64,000 nt of DNA from RGIG8306 sp964426655 (GTDB taxonomy: Bacteria > Bacillota > Clostridia > Lachnospirales > Lachnospiraceae). The notes beneath the pieces were generated by a model, which was not told the DNA's origin, ran no database searches, and saw only the letters and a list, made by a program, of their open reading frames with translations. The translations under genes were made by a program, and so were the position numbers. The stretch covers positions 18,489 to 82,488 of the forward strand of contig CAYRQT010000005.1 in NCBI GenBank assembly GCA_964426655.1. The letters are read 5' to 3'. Shown piece after piece: positions 26,009 through 35,574 of this stretch (positions are counted from its first letter, which is position 1; each line of letters opens with the position of its first letter).

Positions 26009-26706
26009 TCAATCCTTTCTGCAGAAAGGGGATGGGCATTGACCCGGATGTCGGATACAGTCCCGTTGCTGATGCGGATGATGCGGTCCCCCATGGCTTC
26101 AAAAGCGGTGTTATGAGTGATGATGACCACGGTTTTTCCCTGTATGCGGCTGGTATCCTGCAGCAGCTTCAAAATGGTTTTGCCAGTCTGGTAGTCCAGG
26201 GCGCCGGTGGGCTCGTCACATAGAAGCAGTTTTGGATTTTTGGCCAGGGCCCGGGCAAAAATCGCCACCCGCTGCTGTTCGCCGCCGGAGAGTTGTCCCG
26301 GGAAATTGGACAGCCTGTGGCCAAGTCCCACATCCTCCAGGCATTGCACTGCATTCAGGGGGTTTTTACAGATCTGGGAGGCCAGCTCCACATTCTCCAC
26401 TGTAGTAAGGTTCTGAATCAGGTTGTAGAACTGAAACACAAAACCGATTTCTTCCCGCCGGTAACCAATGAGCTGTTTTCTGGAAAAACCGCTGATTTCC
26501 GCGCCGTCCAGCCAGATTTCTCCGCCGGAACAGGTGTCCATACCGCCCAGCATATTCAGTACCGTGGTCTTCCCGGCTCCGGAGGGGCCCACCATAATGA
26601 CCAGTTCCCCTTCGTTGATGGTAAAGGTGGCATCTTTTACCGCTTCCACGGCCACTTCTCCGCTTTGATATGTTTTTTTGACGTGTTTAAATTCTACAAA
26701 TGCCAT
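26002..26706 (-). CDS. ABC transporter ATP-binding protein (MacB/LolD type)
   Basis: A 234-residue ATPase with Walker A GPSGAGKTT, Q-loop FQFYNLIQNLT, signature LSGGEQQR, Walker B LLLCDEPTGALD and H-loop ITHNT. The NLIQNLT and GALDYQTG stretches are typical of the LolD/MacB group that works with FtsX-type permeases, and the permease gene overlaps its end. It lies 16 bases after the alcohol dehydrogenase gene in the same operon. Confidence 0.94.
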   Translation of the reverse strand: MAFVEFKHVKKTYQSGEVAVEAVKDATFTINEGELVIMVGPSGAGKTTVLNMLGGMDTCSGGEIWLDGAEISGFSRKQLIGYRREEIGFVFQFYNLIQNLTTVENVELASQICKNPLNAVQCLEDVGLGHRLSNFPGQLSGGEQQRVAIFARALAKNPKLLLCDEPTGALDYQTGKTILKLLQDTSRIQGKTVVIITHNTAFEAMGDRIIRISNGTVSDIRVNAHPLSAERIEW

Positions 26707-26722
26707 ATGGTTGCTCCTCTTC

Positions 26723-27898
26723 TTACCGGGCTGATGCGGCCAGCTCTAAAATGGCGGTCACATCCTTTTCTGTGAGGGATACAAAGCCCCCGGTGGGGCC
26801 CTTCATGTGCATATTGGCCACCAGGGTCGGAATATCCCGGGGGTTGGCACCCAGCTGCTCAAAGTTAATGGGCATGCCAATGGAGGCAAGAAAACGGCGG
26901 AAGGCGGCGATGCCGGCCCGGGCGGTTTCTTCCGGGTGGAAATAGTCCATTGCACAGCCAAAGACACGGGTGGCCAGCTGGGCAAAACGCATGACATCAT
27001 GGGACATCACATACTCCATCCAGGCAGGCATGACCACGGCCAGTCCGGCACCATGGGCACAATCGTATAACCCGGACAGTTCATGTTCGATGGCATGGCT
27101 GTTCCAGTCCTGGCTGCGGCCCACCCCCACAATATTGTTATGTGCAATCATACCGGCCCACATGATGTTGGCTCTGGCATCATAATGATCCGGCTGTGTC
27201 ATGACCCGGGGCACTTCTTTGCGCATGGTCAGCAAAAGTGCCTCGCAAAGACGGTCTGTAACTTCTACTTCCCGGGTGTTGGTAAAGTAGCGTTCTAATA
27301 CGTGAGCCATAATATCTGTGGCCCCGCAGGCCGTCTGATAGGGAGGGAGCGTGCAGGTCAGGGAAGGATTTAGTATGGAAAAACGGGGGCGAATCACATC
27401 GCCGCCAGTGGAGCGCTTGAGCATATCCTTTTCCCTGGTGATGACAGAGCTTCTGGAGCCTTCACTCCCTGCGGCAGCAATGGTAAGGATGGTCCCCACA
27501 GGCAGTGCTGTTTTGGGAAGGGCAGTGCCGTCATACAGATCCCAGAAGTCACCCTCATAGCAAAGGCCGGCTGCTATGGCCTTGGAGCTGTCGATGACAG
27601 AACCGCCCCCTACTGCCAGTATAAAATCCACGTGTTCCTTTTGGCAAAGGGAAATGCCCTCATATACTTTGGTATCCCGGGGATTGGGCAGTACCCCGCC
27701 CAGTGTGACATAGGGCATTTTGGCGGCATCCAGACTGGCACAAACCCGGTCCAAAAGGCCGGAGCGGATGACAGAGCCGCTGCCATAATGAACCAGAACC
27801 TTCGTGCCTCCAAACTCCCGAATGAGGTCCGGCGCCTGGGTTTCCGTGTCCTTTCCAAAAACAAATTTTGTAGGGCTGTAAAATGTAAAATTGTCCAT
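26723..27898 (-). CDS. Iron-containing alcohol dehydrogenase (butanol dehydrogenase-like)
   Basis: A 391-residue group III alcohol dehydrogenase. It has the NAD(P)-binding GGGSVID near residue 95 and the metal ligands Asp and His in ATDIMAHVLE, His in AIEHELSG and His in DCAHGAGLA. The start is the ATG at 27898, four bases after AGGAGG; a longer frame from 27928 is unlikely. The closest type is the BdhA/YqhD-like NADPH-dependent aldehyde reductases of fermentative Clostridia. It is the first gene of a minus-strand operon that continues into an ABC exporter, an unusual pairing. Confidence 0.93.
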   Translation of the reverse strand: MDNFTFYSPTKFVFGKDTETQAPDLIREFGGTKVLVHYGSGSVIRSGLLDRVCASLDAAKMPYVTLGGVLPNPRDTKVYEGISLCQKEHVDFILAVGGGSVIDSSKAIAAGLCYEGDFWDLYDGTALPKTALPVGTILTIAAAGSEGSRSSVITREKDMLKRSTGGDVIRPRFSILNPSLTCTLPPYQTACGATDIMAHVLERYFTNTREVEVTDRLCEALLLTMRKEVPRVMTQPDHYDARANIMWAGMIAHNNIVGVGRSQDWNSHAIEHELSGLYDCAHGAGLAVVMPAWMEYVMSHDVMRFAQLATRVFGCAMDYFHPEETARAGIAAFRRFLASIGMPINFEQLGANPRDIPTLVANMHMKGPTGGFVSLTEKDVTAILELAASAR

Positions 27899-27940
27899 GT
27901 ATCCTCCTGATGTAAGTGATGAAACCACGATGTTACTTTC

Positions 27941-27969
27941 AGTATAGAAGTTTCAAACTGGGATGTCAA
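27941..27969 (-). promoter_or_regulatory. Sigma-A promoter for the alcohol dehydrogenase-ABC exporter operon
   Basis: On the minus strand TTGACA (27964-27969), a 17-base spacer and TATACT (27941-27946). The transcript would start about 40 bases before the dehydrogenase ATG. No competing promoter was seen between the four minus-strand genes. Confidence 0.75.
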
Positions 27970-28064
27970 TTTTGGAGGACATAAACTTCTGTGAAAAAGA
28001 AGGGATTTCTTTTCACGGAAAAATGGTGTAAGATAAAGAAAAATTACTTTTAAGGAGGTCAGTT

Positions 28065-28517
28065 ATGCTGGAAATAGGCACCACCGCACCGGATTTTACA
28101 CTGCCGGATCAAAATGGCACTTTACATAGTTTGTCTGATTACAGAGGGAAGAAGGTCATCCTTTATTTTTATCCTAAGGACAACACACCAGGTTGTACCA
28201 AACAGGCCTGCGGGTTTCGGGACAGGTACCCTCAGATTCAGGAAAAGGGTGCTGTTGTTTTAGGCATCAGCAAGGATTCCGTAGCATCTCATAAAAAATT
28301 TGAAGGGGATTTCGGCTTACCCTTCCCCCTCCTTTCAGACCCGGAACATCAGGTGCTGGAAATGTACGGGGCCTGGGGAGAAAAGATAAATTATGGAAAA
28401 GTTTCTATGGGGACTATTCGCACCACTTACCTAATTAATGAAGAAGGCAAGGTGGAAGAGGTCATCGGAAAAGTAAAGGCGGAAGAAAATCCGGAACAAA
28501 TGTTAGGAAAAATTTAA
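28065..28517 (+). CDS. bcp: Thioredoxin-dependent peroxiredoxin Bcp/PrxQ
   Basis: A 150-residue peroxiredoxin that reduces hydrogen peroxide and organic peroxides in the cytoplasm. The peroxidatic motif is PGCTKQACGFRD (Cys about residue 45), with the resolving Cys five residues later as in PrxQ-type atypical two-Cys enzymes, and the KDNTPGCT lead is diagnostic. AAGGAGG precedes the ATG by eight bases. It stands alone, divergent from the dehydrogenase operon, and ends just before a strong hairpin. Confidence 0.95.
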   Translation: MLEIGTTAPDFTLPDQNGTLHSLSDYRGKKVILYFYPKDNTPGCTKQACGFRDRYPQIQEKGAVVLGISKDSVASHKKFEGDFGLPFPLLSDPEHQVLEMYGAWGEKINYGKVSMGTIRTTYLINEEGKVEEVIGKVKAEENPEQMLGKI

Positions 28518-28531
28518 ATAGGCCCAGTCAG

Positions 28532-28563
28532 AAACAGGTCGTCGGGAAACCGGCGGCCTGTTT
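28532..28563 (+). terminator. Strong hairpin after bcp
   Basis: A 14-bp stem (28532-28545 with 28550-28563; two G-U pairs) closed by a GAAA loop. Only three T follow, so it may be a weak or factor-assisted terminator, or act mainly as an RNA-stabilising structure. It lies 14 bases after the bcp stop. Confidence 0.65.
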
Positions 28564-28587
28564 CGTGCATAGTACATGGAAAATGGT

Positions 28588-28615
28588 TTGAATTCTGCAT
28601 GAAAGATGCTATACT
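28588..28615 (+). promoter_or_regulatory. Promoter of the two-component operon
   Basis: TTGAAT at 28588-28593, a 16-base spacer and TATACT at 28610-28615 preceded by TGC (extended -10). The response regulator starts 41 bases downstream. Confidence 0.6.
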
Positions 28616-28656
28616 TTACAAAGAAAAAACAGAATGGACATAGCAGGTGAACGAGC

Positions 28657-30234
28657 ATGTACAGCGTATTTTTGGTAGAGGACGAAATTGTCATACGGGA
28701 AGGCATTAAGAAACTGGTGGCCTGGGAGGAATACGGCTTTCGTTTTTGTGGGGAGGCGCCGGATGGGGAGCTGGCCTGGGGAGCCATTCAGAAGGAAAAA
28801 CCGGACATTGTCATTACTGACATCAAAATGCCATTTATGGATGGGCTGGAACTGAGTGCGCTCATCAAGAAGGAACTTCCCGACACCATCATCATTATTT
28901 TAAGCGGCTATGATGATTTTGCATATGCCCAGCAGGCTGTCAATATAGGCGTAAACCGTTATCTGTTAAAACCCCTGTCCAAGGACAAGCTGACAGAAGT
29001 GCTTTTGGAGGTGAAACGAAAAAAAGAGGAGGAGGAGTCCGTTTCTGACTATGATAAGCAATTTGCCATGGAGGTGCAGGCGTATCTTTCTGCCTCCAGA
29101 CGGGATTTTTTTGAAGCCCTCATTTCCGGAAAATATGCAGTGCCCCAGTTACTTAAACGGGCGGCCCAGCTGGATCTGGATGTTTCTGCCGAGGCTTATA
29201 ATGTGGTGTTGCTGCTTTTAGATGAGATTTTGGAAGAAGACCATTATTCTTCCAGGCTGGGCAGGCTGCAGGAAAATATGAATCAGTTCTTCACTGGTCG
29301 GGACCACTATATCATGTTTCATGATGGTCTGGATATTACCGCCATCATTGTGAAAAGCGACAAAAACGATATTGAAGCCTATACCCAGCAATGCGTGGAA
29401 AAATTGCAGGCACTGTGTGAGCCATTGCACAGCAGGGTTCGCTGGCGGGTGCAGGCGGGCTATCCGGTCATGCGGCTGAGCGGCATTGCAGATGCCTATA
29501 AAGCGGCCAGAAAGCAGCTTCTCTATGATGGGGGGACAGGGGGCGGTCTGGATTATGACATTTCAGATGCCAATCTGGCCAAAGACACCCTTCCCTCTGT
29601 CATGAATATGCTGACCAATGCGCAGGAGGAAGAAGTGGAGGAAGTGCTGGATGGCTTTTTTGCGGAACTGGGGGAGGACAGCATGCGTTCCCTGCTTTTT
29701 CGCCACCACATTGTGCTGAGCATCCAATATGTGGTAGAGGAATTCCTATCCAAACTCTCAGCGGAAAACCCCAGGGAAAGACTTTTGCCGGAAGCAGAGG
29801 AGCTGGAACAGATTCTTTCCTCAGAGGAAGCTTCCAGAGATTATCTGGTGCGCATCCTTAAGGAAGCCATTCACCGGAGAGAACAGGCGGTTACCGGCAG
29901 ATATAAGGACATGCTGATGAAAGTGGAAAAATTCATGCAGGAAAATTATGCGGATCCGGAAATCAGCCTGCGTAAAGTGGCCAAGGTGGCCAACATGACC
30001 CCCACCCATTTCAGCGCAGTGTTCAGTCAGGAAAGGGGCAGAACCTTTGTAGAGTACCTGACAGAGCTACGCATGGAAAAGGCCCGGGAGCTGTTAAAAT
30101 ATTCCAACCTGGGCAGCAGCGAAATCAGCTTTCGGATCGGATACAATGACCCTCATTATTTCAGTTTTCTTTTTAAAAAAATCCATGGAATTTCCCCCAG
30201 GGATTTCAGGGCAGGCAAAGGAGAATCCGTATGA
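28657..30234 (+). CDS. YesN-type response regulator with AraC HTH
   Basis: A 525-residue regulator: receiver domain at residues 1-125 with acidic pocket VEDE, phospho-acceptor Asp55 in VITDIKMP and the conserved Lys in LLKPLS; a long central region; and an AraC-type double helix-turn-helix at about 425-520 (PEISLRKVAKVANMTPTHFS, IGYNDPHYFSFLFKKIHGIS). It overlaps its histidine kinase by four bases. Position ahead of a sugar transporter and arabinose enzymes indicates that it activates them in response to an external sugar. Confidence 0.93.
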   Translation: MYSVFLVEDEIVIREGIKKLVAWEEYGFRFCGEAPDGELAWGAIQKEKPDIVITDIKMPFMDGLELSALIKKELPDTIIIILSGYDDFAYAQQAVNIGVNRYLLKPLSKDKLTEVLLEVKRKKEEEESVSDYDKQFAMEVQAYLSASRRDFFEALISGKYAVPQLLKRAAQLDLDVSAEAYNVVLLLLDEILEEDHYSSRLGRLQENMNQFFTGRDHYIMFHDGLDITAIIVKSDKNDIEAYTQQCVEKLQALCEPLHSRVRWRVQAGYPVMRLSGIADAYKAARKQLLYDGGTGGGLDYDISDANLAKDTLPSVMNMLTNAQEEEVEEVLDGFFAELGEDSMRSLLFRHHIVLSIQYVVEEFLSKLSAENPRERLLPEAEELEQILSSEEASRDYLVRILKEAIHRREQAVTGRYKDMLMKVEKFMQENYADPEISLRKVAKVANMTPTHFSAVFSQERGRTFVEYLTELRMEKARELLKYSNLGSSEISFRIGYNDPHYFSFLFKKIHGISPRDFRAGKGESV

Positions 30235-31682
30235 AAAGAAAGAAGGGCTACCGGAACGGAGGAAAAAAAACCGGAAAGCTCCGTAAAAAATTAAATGTGC
30301 TGTTGTTGATCACAACACTGCCGCTGGTGATTATGCTGGCGGCGTTGTTGTATGCGCTGCTGGCTTTTAACAATGAATATGCCAAGTCCCTGCAAAATGC
30401 CAATATTGCTGCAGAATTCAACAATAAGTTTAAAACCACCCTGGATGGGGAGATGCTTAAGCATGTCTATAAGCCCCGTACGGAAACCTCGGTGGAGGAT
30501 CTGCCCTGGGATGTGGTCAATCAGACGGTTGAGCTCCTGGAAAAACTGCAGAAAACCACCACCACCCGGGAGAACAAATGGCGCATCAACAGTATGCTGA
30601 ATATGTGTGAGTATCTTTCCGCCTACATGATTGACATTGCCAATACGCCCCAGTACGACGAACGGGTCACAAAGCTGGAAAACAATATCAACACAGTAAC
30701 CAAAAACATTGAAACCTACATGCATGACTATATTTACGATGAAATCAATCATCTTACAGATTTGCAGAAAAGCATCAATGAACGGGTCGTGATGGTGATT
30801 GTGGTTTCGATACCTTTCACCATAGTCCTGTTTGTGCTCATTGTCTGGTATGCCATTCATTTTACCCGCAGAATAACCGATCCCATCAGCCAGCTGTCCC
30901 GAAATGTGGAGCAGGTGGGGGAGGGAAAATTTGCCATTGCTCCAGTAAAAACCCACATTCAGGAAATCCAGACGCTGGATGAGGGCTTTCAGGAAATGGT
31001 GGCCCGCATCAACACCCTGATGCAGAGCCGGATTCAGGACCAGGAAATATTGCACAGGACAGAAATGGAGCTTTTGCAGGCCCAGATCAATCCCCATTTT
31101 CTGTACAATACACTGGATTCCATTGTCTGGCTGGCAGAAACCCATCGGGATGACGAGGTCATTCAGATGGTGACCAGCCTTTCCGTATTCTTTAGAAATT
31201 CCTTAAGCAAGGGGCAGGACATCATTACACTGGAAGCGGAACAGGAGCAGGTCAAAAGCTATCTGGAGATTCAGAAAATCCGCTACAGCGATATCCTGGA
31301 ATATGAAATTCAAATTCCGGACAGTCTCCTGAACTATACCATTCCCAAGCTGACCCTGCAGCCCCTGGTGGAAAATGCCATTTATCATGGCATCAAACAT
31401 AAACGGGGCATTGGGTGCATCAGCATTACGGGCGTGGAAGAGGAAGACGGCATTGCCATTGTGGTAGCCGATAACGGGGGAGGCATGACCACGGAAAAAC
31501 TGGAAGAGCTGCGGGCAGAGGTGTATGAAGACAGACACACGGGGCTGGGGCTGATCAATGTGCATAAAAGGATCACCCTGTACTGCGGACCGGGCTATGG
31601 CCTCTTTTTTGAAAGCCAGGCAGGGGAAGGGACGCAGGTGACAGTCCGTATTCCAAAGAAAAACACCCTCATCCGAAAATAA
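30231..31682 (+). CDS. YesM-type sensor histidine kinase
   Basis: A 483-residue membrane kinase. One membrane segment at about residues 21-46, an extracellular sensor of about 135 residues, a second segment near 182-208, a HAMP linker, the His_kinase motif QINPHFLYNTLDS (phospho-His near 288) and an ATPase domain with ENAIYHGIKHK, DNGGGM and GLGLINVHKRI. The family senses sugars directly or through a binding protein. The start overlaps the response regulator stop (ATGA). Confidence 0.94.
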   Translation: MKRKKGYRNGGKKTGKLRKKLNVLLLITTLPLVIMLAALLYALLAFNNEYAKSLQNANIAAEFNNKFKTTLDGEMLKHVYKPRTETSVEDLPWDVVNQTVELLEKLQKTTTTRENKWRINSMLNMCEYLSAYMIDIANTPQYDERVTKLENNINTVTKNIETYMHDYIYDEINHLTDLQKSINERVVMVIVVSIPFTIVLFVLIVWYAIHFTRRITDPISQLSRNVEQVGEGKFAIAPVKTHIQEIQTLDEGFQEMVARINTLMQSRIQDQEILHRTEMELLQAQINPHFLYNTLDSIVWLAETHRDDEVIQMVTSLSVFFRNSLSKGQDIITLEAEQEQVKSYLEIQKIRYSDILEYEIQIPDSLLNYTIPKLTLQPLVENAIYHGIKHKRGIGCISITGVEEEDGIAIVVADNGGGMTTEKLEELRAEVYEDRHTGLGLINVHKRITLYCGPGYGLFFESQAGEGTQVTVRIPKKNTLIRK

Positions 31683-31771
31683 ATCAACTTTTTTGCCGGG
31701 CTGAAGTAAAGAAAATAAATATTTCCAAAAAGCTCATAAAAATGTGAATGGAAGAACAGAACAGAATTCTG

Positions 31772-31777
31772 TATACT
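31772..31777 (+). promoter_or_regulatory. Probable -10 element of the sugar transporter operon
   Basis: TATACT 40 bases before the binding-protein ATG, without a recognisable -35 at the proper distance. A missing -35 is what one expects for a promoter that needs an activator, here most likely the AraC-type response regulator. Confidence 0.4.
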
Positions 31778-31816
31778 GAAACCATCAAAACTGTTCGAAA
31801 ACGAAGGAGGATTTAC

Positions 31817-32851
31817 ATGAAAAAATTTTGGTCAGTTTTATTGGCAACGGCAATGATCGGTGCACTGGCTGGTTGCAGCAGCGGTTCCGGAACTACCACT
31901 ACCACCGCAGCATCAGGGGATACCACAACGGCAGCTGAGGCAGAAGATACCACTGCAGGAAGTGATGATCAGGACCTGATTGTGGTTGGTTTCTCCCAGG
32001 TAGGTGCAGAAAGTGACTGGCGTACAGCCAATACCGAGTCCATGAAAGAAACCTTCAGCGAAGAAAACGGCTATCGCCTGATCTTTGATGATGCACAGCA
32101 AAAGCAGGAAAATCAGATTACTGCAATTCGTAACTTTATTCAGCAGGAAGTGGATTACATTGTATTAGCCCCCACCGCTGAAACCGGATGGGATACTGTT
32201 TTACAGGAAGCAAAGGATGCGGGCATTCCGGTCATCATTGTAGACCGTATGGTAGATGTGTCCGATGACAGCCTGTATACCTGCTGGGTGGGCAGTGACT
32301 TCCGTAAGGAAGGTGACACCGCCGTAGCCTGGATGGAAGAGAAATTTGGCGATGAAGAAGTAAAGATCATTCATTTACAGGGAAGCATTGGTTCTTCTGC
32401 ACAGATCGGCCGTACAGAAGGTCTGGAAGCTGGCGTGGAAGCCAATGAGAACTGGGAAATTATTGCACAGCAGACTGGTGAATTTACACAGGCAAAAGGC
32501 CAGGAGGTTATGGAAAGCCTGTTAAAGCAGTACAGCGATTTTGATGTGGTATATTGCGAGAACGATAATATGGCATTTGGTGCCATTGATGCACTGGAAG
32601 CTGCAGGCTATGAACCCGGTGTGGATGTGACGGTTATTTCTTTCGATACCACAAAAGCCGGTCTGGAAATGACCCTGGAAGGCAAAATTAATTACAATGT
32701 AGAGTGTAATCCTTTACATGGTCCTCGTGTAGAATCCATCATTCAGCAATTAGAGGCTGGTGAAACACCGGAGAAAAATCAATATGTAGATGAAACTGCA
32801 TTCGATTCCGAAACCATTACACAGGAAATGATTGACGAACGTGCATATTAA
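31817..32851 (+). CDS. Sugar ABC transporter substrate-binding lipoprotein (YtfQ-like)
   Basis: A 344-residue periplasmic-binding-protein-fold lipoprotein, signal with lipobox ALAGC (Cys at residue 20), a Ser/Thr-rich linker, then a ribose-type binding domain with VGFSQVGAESDWRTAN, VDYIVLAPTAETGWDTVL and YCENDNMAFGAIDALEAAGY. The SDWR-AN and ENDNMA stretches match the YtfQ group, which binds furanose sugars. AAGGAGG at 31804-31810 fixes the start; the frame is open 23 codons upstream but without signal-peptide character. A terminator-like hairpin separates it from the ATPase gene, usual where the binding protein is needed in excess. Confidence 0.92.
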   Translation: MKKFWSVLLATAMIGALAGCSSGSGTTTTTAASGDTTTAAEAEDTTAGSDDQDLIVVGFSQVGAESDWRTANTESMKETFSEENGYRLIFDDAQQKQENQITAIRNFIQQEVDYIVLAPTAETGWDTVLQEAKDAGIPVIIVDRMVDVSDDSLYTCWVGSDFRKEGDTAVAWMEEKFGDEEVKIIHLQGSIGSSAQIGRTEGLEAGVEANENWEIIAQQTGEFTQAKGQEVMESLLKQYSDFDVVYCENDNMAFGAIDALEAAGYEPGVDVTVISFDTTKAGLEMTLEGKINYNVECNPLHGPRVESIIQQLEAGETPEKNQYVDETAFDSETITQEMIDERAY

Positions 32852-32892
32852 TTGGTGAGAGGAACAAAATAAATAACCGATTAATGGAAGTG

Positions 32893-32947
32893 AAAGCGCA
32901 GTGTGGAGTATCCGGAGATAGCTCTGGGCGCCCCCACTGCGCTTTTT
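32893..32947 (+). terminator. Intra-operon terminator/attenuator
   Basis: An 11-bp stem (AAAGCGCAGTG at 32893-32903 with CACTGCGCTTT at 32935-32945) and five T lie between the binding-protein and ATPase genes. Partial termination here would give more binding protein than transporter. Confidence 0.75.
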
Positions 32948-32999
32948 GTGAAAAAAACAGGGCCGTAAAGGCGGAAAATAGGAAAGTTGGTGAGGAATA

Positions 33000-34538
33000 A
33001 TGCAAAATGATGTGGTATTGACAATGCGGGGGATTTCCAAATTTTTCCCAGGTGTCCGGGCCCTGCATAATGTAGATTTTACCTTGAGAAAAGGAGAAAT
33101 CCATGCATTGATGGGGGAAAACGGTGCCGGAAAATCCACCCTGATCAAGGTACTGACAGGTGTTTACAGCAAAGACGATGGAGAGATCCGGGTAGAAGGA
33201 AAGGATGAACCTATTGTAAATCGGTCTCCAGAGGAAGCACAGGAAAATAAAATCAGCACCGTATACCAGGAAATCAGCCTTTGTCCCAATCTGACAGTGG
33301 CGGAAAATTTGTTTATAGGACGGGAACCCAGAAAGCTTGGATTTATTGACTGGCGCTCCATGAACCAGAAAGCAAATGCTCTTTTAAAAGAATTAAAAAT
33401 ACCGGTGCCCCCCACCCGGCAGCTGAGTGACTGTTCTATTGCCATTCAGCAGATGATTGCCATTGCCCGTGCCGTGAATATGGAGTGTAAGGTGCTGATT
33501 CTGGATGAACCCACTTCATCCCTGGATGACGAGGAGGTGGGAAAGTTGTTCCATCTGATGCGCCAGCTGCAAAAACAGGGGGTGGGCATCATCTTTGTTA
33601 CCCATTTCCTGGAGCAGGTGTATGAGGTGTGTGACAGAATCACCGTGCTTCGAAACGGAGAACTGGTGGGTGAGTACGAGATAAAGGATCTGCCCAGGCT
33701 GAAACTGGTGGCCGCCATGATGGGCAAGGAATTTGATGACTTGGCCGCCATTAAAACAGATAGTCAGGAAAAGCAGGAAGAAACAAGGCAGGAGCCTCTG
33801 ATTGAAGCAAAAGGTGTGGGCAGCAAAGGGAAAATTAAGCCCTTTGACCTTTCCATCTATCCGGGAGAAGTTATTGGCCTGACCGGACTTTTGGGGGCAG
33901 GAAGAAGTGAACTGGTACGCACCCTTTACGGAGCGGACCGGATGGACAGCGGTGTTTTGAAGGTAAAAGGGAAGCCTGTCCGGCATACCACCCCGCTGGG
34001 GGCCATGAAGCTGGGAATGGCCTACCTGCCGGAAGACAGAAAGGTGGACGGCATTTTTGCAGACCTGTCCGTTCGGGAAAATATCATCATTGCCCTGCAG
34101 ACCAAACGGGGCATGTTTAAGCCCCTTTCCAGAAAGGAAACAGAGGCCTTTGCAGACGAATATATTGAAAAACTGAACATTAAGACGGCCAGCCGGGAGA
34201 CGCCCATCAAAAGCCTATCCGGCGGGAATCAGCAAAAAGCCATTATTGGACGCTGGCTGCTGACCCATCCGGATTATCTGATTCTGGATGAGCCCACCAG
34301 AGGGATTGACATTGGAACCAAAACGGAAATTCAGAAGCTTGTGCTGCAGCTGGCAGAAGAGGGGATGAGCGTAACCTTTATCTCTTCTGAGATTGAGGAG
34401 ATGCTTAGAACCTGTTCCCGGATGATTGTTCTTCGGGACAGACAAAAGGTGGGCGAGCTTACCGGAGCAGATCTGAATCAGGACAAGATTATGCATACCA
34501 TTGCAGGAGGTGATCATAAAGATGGAAAAGAAGAATAA
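33000..34538 (+). CDS. Sugar ABC transporter double ATP-binding protein (YtfR/RbsA-like)
   Basis: A 512-residue protein with two ABC domains. The first has Walker A GENGAGKST (about 40), a Q-loop, and Walker B VLILDEPTSSLD; the second has the degenerate P-loop GLLGAGRSE (about 297), signature LSGGNQQK and Walker B LILDEPTRGID. This is the standard tandem ATPase of ribose/galactose/galactofuranose-type carbohydrate importers. It is followed by two separate permeases, as in the ytfQRT-yjfF system. Its end overlaps the first permease by 17 bases. Confidence 0.95.
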   Translation: MQNDVVLTMRGISKFFPGVRALHNVDFTLRKGEIHALMGENGAGKSTLIKVLTGVYSKDDGEIRVEGKDEPIVNRSPEEAQENKISTVYQEISLCPNLTVAENLFIGREPRKLGFIDWRSMNQKANALLKELKIPVPPTRQLSDCSIAIQQMIAIARAVNMECKVLILDEPTSSLDDEEVGKLFHLMRQLQKQGVGIIFVTHFLEQVYEVCDRITVLRNGELVGEYEIKDLPRLKLVAAMMGKEFDDLAAIKTDSQEKQEETRQEPLIEAKGVGSKGKIKPFDLSIYPGEVIGLTGLLGAGRSELVRTLYGADRMDSGVLKVKGKPVRHTTPLGAMKLGMAYLPEDRKVDGIFADLSVRENIIIALQTKRGMFKPLSRKETEAFADEYIEKLNIKTASRETPIKSLSGGNQQKAIIGRWLLTHPDYLILDEPTRGIDIGTKTEIQKLVLQLAEEGMSVTFISSEIEEMLRTCSRMIVLRDRQKVGELTGADLNQDKIMHTIAGGDHKDGKEE

Positions 34539-35572
34539 ACTAGCAGCCATAACGAGACATCGCCTCTTTTTCCCTCTGGTTTGCCTGGCGGTGGTGCTTT
34601 TGATCAATGTGATCAAAACCCCGGATTTCTTTGCAGTATCCATTAAAAACGGGGTGCTTTACGGCTACATCATTGACGTGCTCAACCGGGCCAGCGAGCT
34701 GGTCATTCTGGCCATTGGCATGACACTGGTTACAGCGGCTTCCGGGGGACAGGACATCAGTGTAGGGGCGGTTATGGCCGTTTCCGGTGCGGTGTGCTGC
34801 CAGATCCTTTCCGGCGGGGAAACCTCCGTTTCCGAATTTCAAAATCCGCTGATTCTGGCCATTGTGGCTGCACTGGCTGCATCCGCCCTTTGTGGTGCCT
34901 NNNNNNNNNNATATTCAGCCTATGGTGGCAACGCTGATTTTATACACCGCCGGACGGGGAATTGCCCAGCTGATTACCAAAGGACAGATTACCTATATCC
35001 GGGTGGAGGCCTATAAAATCCCTGGTAGCTTTTTCCCTGGCATTCCCATTCCAGCTCCCATTTTCTTTGCCATCGGGGCAGTGATTCTGGTGGCATTGCT
35101 GCTGAAATTTACCACTTTGGGGCTTTACATTGAAGCGGTGGGCATTAACAGCAATGCGGCGCGTCTGGTGGGATTAAACGCCACCAAAATAAAATTTATT
35201 ACCTATGTGCTCTGTGGCCTTCTGGCAGGTCTGGCAGGATTTGTGGCTTCCAGCCGAATTTATTCTGCAGATGCCAATAACATCGGTCTGATGATGGAGA
35301 TGGATGCCATTCTGGCGGTGGCCCTGGGAGGCAATCTGTTAAGTGGCGGTAAGTTCAGCCTGGCAGGTTCCGTCATTGGTGCCTTTACCATCCAGGCCCT
35401 GAGCACCACCCTGTATGCCATGAATGTGTCTGCGGATCAGCTGCCGGTGTATAAAGCCATTGTGGTGGTAACCATTGTGGTACTCCAGAGTGAGATCTTT
35501 AAGAAATATCTGAAAATATGGCGCAGTAAGAGAGGGCATGGCAAAAAAGCTCTCCAGAGCAGGGAGGTATAA
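34522..35572 (+). CDS. Sugar ABC transporter permease 1 (YtfT-like), interrupted by an N gap
   Basis: A polytopic permease of about 350 residues split between two frames by ten N at 34901-34910; both halves match one BPD_transp_2 family protein, so the break is an assembly artefact. AGGAGGTGATCAT precedes ATG 34522. The AIGMTLVTAASGGQDISVGA stretch and the C-terminal VGLNATKIKFITYVLCGLLA and ALGGNLLSGGKFSLAGSVIG segments are typical for ribose-type permeases. It ends two bases before the second permease. Confidence 0.9.
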
Positions 35573-35574
35573 TC

